Assembly (NCBI GenBank): GCA_004321745.1
Contig: SGYO01000016.1
Span: 1 to 40,242, forward strand
Origin: a bacterium
GTDB lineage: Bacteria; Fidelibacterota; Marinisomatia; Marinisomatales; UBA1611
Direction: 5' to 3'
Length of the DNA stretch: 40,242 bases
Below, piece by piece: positions 33,853-40,242 of the stretch (its first letter is position 1; every line of letters starts with the position of its first letter). A model generated the notes under the pieces. It was given only the letters and a program-made list of their open reading frames with translations. It was not told the origin of the DNA and made no database searches. Both the position numbers and the translations under genes were made by a program.

Positions 33853-35194
33853 TGTACCTCCAAATATCTCCAGCTCCCATGGTAATTACCATATGGTTAT
33901 CAATATTAAGCTCATCTAGTATTGCGTTTAAATTTGACAAATCATTAATGTATGAAATGTTTTTATGCCCCATGCTTTTTAATTCATTAACAATTAGCAT
34001 AGAACTAATATTTTCTATCGGCTTTTCTCTTGCGGGGTAAATATCAGTAATTATTAAATGATCGGAGTCAAATAATGAATTTGCAAACTCCTTATAAAAA
34101 TCTCTTGTCCTGGTAAATAAATGTGGTTGAAATACCGTCACTATATTTTTATTCCACCCTGATCTAGCAGCATTGATTGTAGCCTTTACCTCTGTCGGGT
34201 GGTGAGCATAATCGTCTACTACCATAATTTGACTATTATTAGATTTGATATCGAAACGTCTTCTCACACCATTGTAATCATTTATACTACTTTTTAAAAT
34301 ATCAATTGATACCCCGAGTTCTATTCCAAGTGAGATTGCTGCTAATGAGTTTAAAACATTATGTTTGCCAGGAACATTTATTTTTATTTTACCTAGTTTT
34401 TTTCCCTGGTGAAGTAAATCATATTCGCTACAATTTTGATCAAAAACTATACTATCAGCTCTGAAATCCGCATCTGAGACAGTACCGTATGTTACTATAG
34501 GCTTTTTAATATTATTTGATAGTTTCATTAAAGGCTCAGAATCTGCACATAATATGATTTCTCCATAAAATGGTATCGAATTACAAAATTGCAAAAAAGC
34601 TGATTCAAGCTCATCAAAATTAGCATAACAGTCAGTATGTTCCATTTCTAGGTTTGTAATAATTGCTATTGTAGGGTTTAAAGCCAAAAAGCTTCGGTCA
34701 TATTCATCTGCTTCCACAACAATAATGTCACCATGACCAAGTTTTACATTACTATTTAGGTTGCTCACTAAACCTCCAACTACTAAAGTTGGGTCAAAGT
34801 TTGATCCATCTAACACAGTACCAACCATTGAGCTTGTAGTGGTTTTTCCATGAGTACCGCCAACAGCAATGCTGGTTTCTTTTAGGTTTATTAGTTGAGC
34901 GAGCATTTCAGCTCTACGTATTACAGGAATATTTCTTTTTTTTGCAGTTAGTATCTCGATATTTTCCTGTTTTACTGCACTAGAATAAACCACAACATCA
35001 ACATTCTCAATATTCTCTGCTCTATGCCCTATAGATATTTTCACTCCTCTAGCTTCTAATCTATTTACATTTTGAGATTTACTTATATCAGAGCCAGTGA
35101 TAATGAAATCCAGGTTTAAAAGAAGCTCAGCTATACCACTCATGCCGATGCCTCCAATACCAATAAAATGAATGTTTTTTGCCTTTTTAAACAA
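33800..35194 (-). CDS. murC: UDP-N-acetylmuramate-L-alanine ligase
   Basis: 464 residues. It adds L-Ala to UDP-MurNAc with ATP. Seen: IGIGGIGMSGIAE, ATP-binding GTHGKTTTSSM, EADEYDRSFL, NVLNSLAAI-like HNVLNSLAAISLGIE, YNGVRRRFD, DDYAHHPTEV. All are typical of MurC. The start is a TTG at 35194, inside the last codons of murG; the first ATG would lie beyond the nucleotide-binding motif. Confidence 0.96.
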   Translation of the reverse strand: MFKKAKNIHFIGIGGIGMSGIAELLLNLDFIITGSDISKSQNVNRLEARGVKISIGHRAENIENVDVVVYSSAVKQENIEILTAKKRNIPVIRRAEMLAQLINLKETSIAVGGTHGKTTTSSMVGTVLDGSNFDPTLVVGGLVSNLNSNVKLGHGDIIVVEADEYDRSFLALNPTIAIITNLEMEHTDCYANFDELESAFLQFCNSIPFYGEIILCADSEPLMKLSNNIKKPIVTYGTVSDADFRADSIVFDQNCSEYDLLHQGKKLGKIKINVPGKHNVLNSLAAISLGIELGVSIDILKSSINDYNGVRRRFDIKSNNSQIMVVDDYAHHPTEVKATINAARSGWNKNIVTVFQPHLFTRTRDFYKEFANSLFDSDHLIITDIYPAREKPIENISSMLIVNELKSMGHKNISYINDLSNLNAILDELNIDNHMVITMGAGDIWRYNEKYNAHLNEKTNHYND

Positions 35195-36293
35195 GATAAT
35201 TGCCCTTTACTATAAGATCTACAATTATCTTTGTAGCATCTTCATTTCCTAATTTTTTGGATGCAATTGACATGCTTGAAAGCTTGGAATCGTCATTTAT
35301 AAGGTTATTTATTTTTGATAGAAGTATTTTGGGGTCAAAATCTTTTTCTTCTATGATTATTGAGGCTCCTTTTTTACTCAATGTTTTTGCATTTTTAAGC
35401 TGATGGTCTCCAGCAGCAGCAGCAAAAGGAATTAATATGCTTGGCTTTGCGCAGGCAGTTAGTTCAGAGATAGTTAAAGCTCCACTCCTACAAACCACAA
35501 GGTCTGATAGAGAATATGCACTAGCCATATCATTAATAAATGGTACTACTTTAATGTATTTGTTTGATAAAGAACTATACTGTTGAAATTCTTTATCGCC
35601 AGTTTGCCAAAGGATTTGAATATTTTTAAAATTGATTTTTTTTATTATTTTTGATAATGATTGATTTAAAAATCTTGATCCTTGGCTTCCTCCAAAAATG
35701 AAGATTGTTTTTCTATCTTTTGAAAAATTAAAATTTTTAATAGCTATTTCATTATCCCCGTTGCATATATTATTTCTTATTGGGTTACCAGTAATGACTA
35801 ATTTTTTCTTATTTAAATCATTAAAGATTTCAAAAGCAGAGCATATTAAACTTGCATGTTCTGCAAACCACCGAGTAGTAAGGCCAGGGAATGAATTTTG
35901 TTCTTGCAAAATTAATGGAATTGTAGGGTTGAGCATTTTGGCTACTAAAAGAGGGATTGCACTGGCATAACCTCCTGTACCAATAATAAGACTTGGCTTA
36001 AAATCACGATATAAAGCGTTAATTTTTATAAAAGATTTAATTATTAAAAAGGGTAGAGATATATTTTTTAATAGGTTACGAAAATTTATGCTCCGTTGAA
36101 GACCTCTGATAGTTAGCAATGTATGTAAAAGGTCCTTTACTGGAAAAACTTTTGATTCTAAACCATATTTAGATCCGACAAAATGAATTTCAGTTTTTGG
36201 AAATCTATCTTTTATTTCCTCACCAATTGCAATTGCAGGAAATAAATGACCTCCAGTACCTCCGCCTGCAATTATTATTTTATTATTACCCAA
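35187..36293 (-). CDS. murG: UDP-GlcNAc:lipid I N-acetylglucosaminyltransferase
   Basis: 368 residues. It converts lipid I to lipid II at the inner membrane face. Seen: GGGTGGHLFPAIAI (acceptor-binding), GGYASAIPLLVA, EQNSFPGLTTR, IFGGSQGSRFLNQS, CRSGALTISELTA and the UDP-GlcNAc-binding end. The TTG at 36293 lies 6 codons before the conserved GGGTGGH loop and overlaps the ftsW end by 8 bases. Confidence 0.96.
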   Translation of the reverse strand: MGNNKIIIAGGGTGGHLFPAIAIGEEIKDRFPKTEIHFVGSKYGLESKVFPVKDLLHTLLTIRGLQRSINFRNLLKNISLPFLIIKSFIKINALYRDFKPSLIIGTGGYASAIPLLVAKMLNPTIPLILQEQNSFPGLTTRWFAEHASLICSAFEIFNDLNKKKLVITGNPIRNNICNGDNEIAIKNFNFSKDRKTIFIFGGSQGSRFLNQSLSKIIKKINFKNIQILWQTGDKEFQQYSSLSNKYIKVVPFINDMASAYSLSDLVVCRSGALTISELTACAKPSILIPFAAAAGDHQLKNAKTLSKKGASIIIEEKDFDPKILLSKINNLINDDSKLSSMSIASKKLGNEDATKIIVDLIVKGNYLV

Positions 36294-37437
36294 AACTAAA
36301 ACTTCTCCAATTTATACCCCCACTAATACTTCGCTTAGCTTGACTTATATTTAGGAGGATGCCAATCATCATCATATTAATCAATAGCCCTGAGCCTCCA
36401 TAACTAATCATCGGCATTGGTAATCCGGTTACAGGGAATAGTCCTGTTGCAACAGATGCATTAACAAAAGCATATAAAACAATATTTACGCTTAATCCTA
36501 TTGCAAGCATAATCCCAAAGGGATCTGTGCATTTTTGGGCAATTTTGATGCCCCGTAAAAATATAAATAAAAATATAACTAAGAGCGGTAACGTACCGAA
36601 AACCAGTCCTAGCTCTTCTCCGATAATTGAAAAAATAAAATCTGTATGTGGGGTAGGGAGGAGGTGGTTTTTTTCCACACTATTTCCTAGACCGACACCA
36701 AATAAACCACCATTGCCTAAACTAAGTAGAGCTTGATGTGCTTGATAACCGTTTTCAGTAATATCTGATTTATCAAAAAAAGATAGTATTCTAGCTAATC
36801 TGTATGGCTTAAAATAAATTATAGGTATGCTCATAATTAAACCTAGTAAACTTGAAACTATTAAATGTTTTATTTTGGCTCCTCCAATAAAAAGAATGAT
36901 TGTACCAATTGAGCCAATTATTAAGGCTGTGCTGAAATCAGGTTGAATAATTATTAAGGACATCATTAGACCGATAATTATGATGCATGGTAAAAAACCA
37001 TTTCTAAAATCTTTAATTCGCATTTTAATTTGATCTAAATAATAAGCTAGAAAAATAATTAGAGATATTCGTGCTATATCTGAAGTTTGAATGGAAACGA
37101 AACCTAAATTTAACCATCTGGCTGGTCTATGGTTTCCGATTATCAAGTAATAACTTTTTGTTACAATGAGAAGTAAAAATGATAGTATAAGAAAATAGGG
37201 TGCTATTATTTTTAAACTTCGATAATCTAAAATTAAAAAAATGAACATAAAAACAAATCCAATTAGCACCCTCATTAAATGAGCTTTTAAATACATTGAT
37301 TCAGTGGAGCCACCTGATCGAATGAAGGATTCATTCCAACTAGCGCTATATAGCATAATGGTTCCAAATGCGCACAAAAAGAGGCAAACCACTAGCAATG
37401 GTTTATCATATTGTTGAATGGAAATATTAAGTCTCAT
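36286..37437 (-). CDS. ftsW: Lipid II polymerase FtsW (SEDS family)
   Basis: 383 residues, about ten membrane helices. SEDS-family motifs: LYSAS in helix 1, HRPARWLNLG, QPDFSTALI, and LPTPHTDFIFSIIGEELGL in the large extracytoplasmic loop, followed by GLPMPMISYGGSGL. It polymerises glycan strands at the septum; FtsW rather than RodA is chosen from its place in the dcw cluster. Confidence 0.95.
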   Translation of the reverse strand: MRLNISIQQYDKPLLVVCLFLCAFGTIMLYSASWNESFIRSGGSTESMYLKAHLMRVLIGFVFMFIFLILDYRSLKIIAPYFLILSFLLLIVTKSYYLIIGNHRPARWLNLGFVSIQTSDIARISLIIFLAYYLDQIKMRIKDFRNGFLPCIIIIGLMMSLIIIQPDFSTALIIGSIGTIILFIGGAKIKHLIVSSLLGLIMSIPIIYFKPYRLARILSFFDKSDITENGYQAHQALLSLGNGGLFGVGLGNSVEKNHLLPTPHTDFIFSIIGEELGLVFGTLPLLVIFLFIFLRGIKIAQKCTDPFGIMLAIGLSVNIVLYAFVNASVATGLFPVTGLPMPMISYGGSGLLINMMMIGILLNISQAKRSISGGINWRSFSFG

Positions 37438-37441
37438 TCTA

Positions 37442-38803
37442 TTATTTTAATGCTTTCACCATTTTTATAAATTTTTCTCCACGGTCTTCAAAATTTTTAA
37501 ACTCATCAAAACTAGCGCAGCCAGGTGACATTAAAATAATATCACCTGGATTGGCTATTTTATGGGCAGATGCCACCGCTTGATTAAGACTGCTTGTTAT
37601 ATTGAGTCTTACCGCATCCCCGAAAGCGGTAGCAATCTCCCCCCCGGCTTCCCCAAATGATACTATGTGCTTTACATGACGTTTGGTATGCGGAAGAAGT
37701 AGCCGGAAATCTGAGTCTTTATTTTGCCCACCTAACAATAATATTATAGGAGAATTAAAGCTGTTAATTGCTGCTATTACTGATGAAATATTTGTAGCCT
37801 TTGAATCATTAAAATAGGATGAACCTTTAATACTCTTTACAAACTGGAGCCTATGCTTAATTCCAGTAAATAGCTCCATTGTTTTTTTTATTTTTTTATT
37901 TTTTACATTTAAGAGTTTTGCTGCAGTAGCTGAGGCGATAAAGTTTGAAAGATTATGTTTTCCATTTAAAAGTATGTCATCAAGTGAAATTAAAGTGTCA
38001 TAATTTTCATCGTACAGTTTTGTACTGTTTAGACTGAAAAATTTATTTTTTTGATTTAAGCTGTAAGGTATTTTATTCGCGATTGATTCGTTAAAAGAAT
38101 TATTTAGAATTTTATCATCTAAATTATAGATGATAAAATCATTTTTGTCTGTATTTTTAATCATTTTTAGCTTCATCTTCAAATACTCATCCATATTTTT
38201 ATGTCTATCTAAATGATCAGGTGAAATATTTAAATATATGCTTATAAAGGGATGAAACTGATCAATGAACTCTAGTTGGAAACTGGATAGTTCTAAAACA
38301 AATATATTGCCTTCTAAATCGCCATTTAATAAATCCAAAACAGATTTTGAAAATGGATTACCAATGTTCCCTGCAAGAATGGGTTTCCATTCATTTGTAC
38401 TTAACATTTCATTTACCATATGAACTGTTGTTGATTTTCCATTAGAGCCAGTTACTGCAATTATTGGATGTTTTGTAAACCTACTAGCAAATTCTATTTC
38501 ACTTATGATAGGTATTCTTAGTTTAATAGCTTTTTTTATAACATTGGCATTTTTAGGAATTCCTGGAGAAACAATCCATAGATTGGAGTCGTAGATTTTA
38601 TCTGTGTGCCCATTGATTTCACATTGCATGCCAGCTTTTTTTAACTTTTCATAATTTTGACATACAATTTCATCTTTTTTACTATCGCTAATAAAAATAG
38701 TTGCTCCAAATTTTGATGCTAATAATGCTGCAGAATAGCCACTTTTTTTCATTCCTAATATGGTTATTTTTTTATATGCTATATTTTCTTTTGAGAGCCT
38801 CAT
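37442..38803 (-). CDS. murD: UDP-N-acetylmuramoylalanine-D-glutamate ligase
   Basis: 453 residues. It adds D-Glu to UDP-MurNAc-L-Ala. Seen: ITILGMKKSGYSAALLAS N-terminal Rossmann region, ATP-binding VTGSNGKSTTV, LELSSFQLEF, NISPDHLDRH, ISLDDILLNGKHN, KHRLQFV, YFNDSKATN and the C-terminal ILMSPGCASFDEFKNFEDRG. Its ATG at 38803 begins 7 bases after the mraY stop. Confidence 0.97.
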   Translation of the reverse strand: MRLSKENIAYKKITILGMKKSGYSAALLASKFGATIFISDSKKDEIVCQNYEKLKKAGMQCEINGHTDKIYDSNLWIVSPGIPKNANVIKKAIKLRIPIISEIEFASRFTKHPIIAVTGSNGKSTTVHMVNEMLSTNEWKPILAGNIGNPFSKSVLDLLNGDLEGNIFVLELSSFQLEFIDQFHPFISIYLNISPDHLDRHKNMDEYLKMKLKMIKNTDKNDFIIYNLDDKILNNSFNESIANKIPYSLNQKNKFFSLNSTKLYDENYDTLISLDDILLNGKHNLSNFIASATAAKLLNVKNKKIKKTMELFTGIKHRLQFVKSIKGSSYFNDSKATNISSVIAAINSFNSPIILLLGGQNKDSDFRLLLPHTKRHVKHIVSFGEAGGEIATAFGDAVRLNITSSLNQAVASAHKIANPGDIILMSPGCASFDEFKNFEDRGEKFIKMVKALK

Positions 38804-38810
38804 TTCTAGC

Positions 38811-39914
38811 CTACCTAATTTTAAAAGTTGCTAGCGAAAGTAATGCAAATAAAATTCCAACGATCCAAAATCTTGTTACAATTTTATTTTCTTTCATTCC
38901 AGACAGTTCAAAATGATGGTGAATTGGTGCCATTTTAAAGAAACGTTTACCTTCACCATATTTGTATTTTGTGTACCTAAAGAAAGAAACCTGAATGATA
39001 ACTGATAATGTTTCCATTACGAAAACACCGCCAATGATAAATAAAAGAAGTTCCTTTTTTAGAAGAATAGACATGGTCCCTAAAGCTGCTCCAAGTGAAA
39101 GTGAGCCTGTGTCTCCCATAAAAATTTCAGCTGGGGAGGAGTTAAACCATAAAAACCCTAGACATGCTCCAACGGCTGCGCTTGCAAAAATACTTAGCTC
39201 TGAGGCTTTAGGTAGATATAAAATATTTAAATAATCCGAAAAATCTACTCTCCCTGAGATATAAGATATTGCTGTAAACACTGTAAAACAAATTGCTAAT
39301 AGGCCTATTGCTAAACCATCTAGCCCATCAGTTAAGTTGACTGCATTTGAGGTTGCTGTTATGACAACTATCACAAGCAGAGGATAAAATATTCCAAAAT
39401 CAAATTCAAAATTCTTAAAAAAGGGAATAGTAGTTTTTGTATTAAAGCCATTGAAATCATTACTATTAATAATAGCGTAACTGATTATGACACCCAGTAG
39501 TATTTGTCCAATCATTTTATACCTAGCTATCATACCATCTTTAGCTTTGATTATAATTTTTAAATAATCATCAATGAAGCCAATTACACCCATCCAAAGA
39601 GTTGACAGAGCAATAATTAAAACCATTATGTTGCTAAGGTCAGAAAAAAGAAGGGTAGGGAGGAGTGTAGATAAAATTATTATCACTCCTCCCATAGTTG
39701 GCGTGCCCCTTTTTGCTAAATGTGATTCTGGACCATTACTTCGTATTTCTTCACCTATTTGATACTGTTGGAGTTTTCTTATTGTTAATGGGCCAATTAT
39801 AAAGGACATAATAAGTGCTGTTATTGCAGATATTGCAGTTTTGAAAGTGAGATATTCAAATAAATTGAAAAAACTTATGTCATTTTTGAATTGGAGTAGA
39901 AATTCTGCAAGCAT
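38811..39914 (-). CDS. mraY: Phospho-MurNAc-pentapeptide translocase
   Basis: 367 residues, about ten membrane helices. It transfers phospho-MurNAc-pentapeptide to undecaprenyl phosphate to form lipid I. Seen: KRGTPTMGGVIII, GFIDDYLK (DD of the active site), NAVNLTDGLDGLAIG, WFNSSPAEIFMGDTGSLSLG and MAPIHHHFE. Its ATG overlaps the murF stop by one base (TAATG). Confidence 0.97.
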   Translation of the reverse strand: MLAEFLLQFKNDISFFNLFEYLTFKTAISAITALIMSFIIGPLTIRKLQQYQIGEEIRSNGPESHLAKRGTPTMGGVIIILSTLLPTLLFSDLSNIMVLIIALSTLWMGVIGFIDDYLKIIIKAKDGMIARYKMIGQILLGVIISYAIINSNDFNGFNTKTTIPFFKNFEFDFGIFYPLLVIVVITATSNAVNLTDGLDGLAIGLLAICFTVFTAISYISGRVDFSDYLNILYLPKASELSIFASAAVGACLGFLWFNSSPAEIFMGDTGSLSLGAALGTMSILLKKELLLFIIGGVFVMETLSVIIQVSFFRYTKYKYGEGKRFFKMAPIHHHFELSGMKENKIVTRFWIVGILFALLSLATFKIR

Positions 39915-40242
39915 TAGTTTCCAAAAACTCCAGAAATAATTTTTTCCATTTGCATTCCTCTTGATCCTTTAAAAAGAACTTTATCATCGTCTATGAGAAA
40001 TGATTTCAAAGTACTGATTAAATGATTGTGATCTTTAAAGTGATCATTTGTTTTTTTATCTTTAATAGTATTTTTTGTATTCAATGTTTCAACTCCTAAA
40101 GTGAAAATTGCATCTAGATTAGATGAATTGCATTTTTTACCTAATTTTTCATGTTGCTTCTTAGACGCAGAACCCAATTCCAACATATCTCCAATCACAG
40201 CTATATTTCGACCAGCGCCAGAAAATGCACATAAATAATCTA
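39914..40242 (-). CDS. murF: UDP-MurNAc-tripeptide-D-Ala-D-Ala ligase (partial, 5' end beyond window)
   Basis: Only the C-terminal 108 or so residues are in the window; the gene continues past 40242. The visible start reads DYLCAFSGAGRNIAVIGDM, then LELG; the IAVIGDMLELG stretch is typical of the C-terminal domain of MurF. The end KVLFKGSRGMQMEKIISGVFG is also typical. A GTG at 40198 is internal. The call rests on these motifs and on position directly before mraY. Confidence 0.92.
   Translation of the reverse strand, partial: DYLCAFSGAGRNIAVIGDMLELGSASKKQHEKLGKKCNSSNLDAIFTLGVETLNTKNTIKDKKTNDHFKDHNHLISTLKSFLIDDDKVLFKGSRGMQMEKIISGVFGN

Overview
The window is a compact, AT-rich bacterial chromosome segment with almost no non-coding space; no stretch above about 300 bases lacks a gene. 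No phage, insertion sequence, CRISPR array or rRNA is visible. Gene content suggests a Gram-negative-type, probably marine bacterium near the Fibrobacterota-Chlorobiota-Bacteroidota side of the tree, for example Candidatus Marinimicrobia (SAR406). That placement is an inference from a FISUMP-domain lipoprotein with DCNG/CGxC repeats, a DUF5916-type outer-membrane protein, a secreted LIM/DA1 peptidase and the AT bias. It is not proven, because no rRNA is present.

Layout. 1-770: 5' part of a FISUMP lipoprotein gene (leftward, cut by the window edge), then tRNA-Arg(ACG) with a clear intrinsic terminator. 836-3231: a zinc-homeostasis module made of a Zur-like Fur-family repressor, a divergent COG0523 GTPase and a DUF1826 protein, with a 29-bp near-perfect palindrome between the divergent genes as the likely operator. 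3366-11392: mostly single genes, comprising an unrecognised secreted protein, prmA (leftward), murQ, a Ste24-type M48 protease, a DUF5916 protein, a MazG-like pyrophosphohydrolase and a LIM-repeat DA1-like peptidase. 11420-15323: a tightly coupled rightward operon (phosphomannomutase/phosphoglucomutase, polyprenyl diphosphate synthase, phosphoglucose/phosphomannose isomerase, bifunctional nuclease) joined by 0-1 base junctions.

15329-29267 is all leftward. In transcription order it carries dusB, then a P5C dehydrogenase-carbamate kinase-sucC-sucD-ndk energy operon, then a lipoprotein/SPOR pair that looks like one gene split by a one-base frameshift in a poly-GAA/GAG tract, then a multi-pass membrane protein. 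It ends with the classic yceD-rpmF-fabH-fabD-fabG-acpP-fabF-rnc fatty-acid cluster, from which plsX is missing. rpmB stands alone at 29361 (rightward).

29653-40242 (leftward) is the division and cell-wall (dcw) cluster in transcription order murF (cut by the right edge), mraY, murD, ftsW, murG, murC, murB, ftsQ, ftsA, ftsZ. No ddl lies in it.

Functional themes are peptidoglycan synthesis and recycling, type II fatty-acid synthesis, zinc homeostasis, and an amino-acid catabolic operon that feeds substrate-level phosphorylation. Several genes whose starts sit on or near the preceding gene's stop begin with TTG (rnc, fabH, murC, murG and the membrane protein ending at 20958). The most unusual items are the Zur palindrome with its DUF1826 partner, the frameshifted Glu-rich SPOR lipoprotein, the 32-residue-periodic LIM/DA1 secreted peptidase, and the P5CDH-ArcC-SucCD-Ndk operon.
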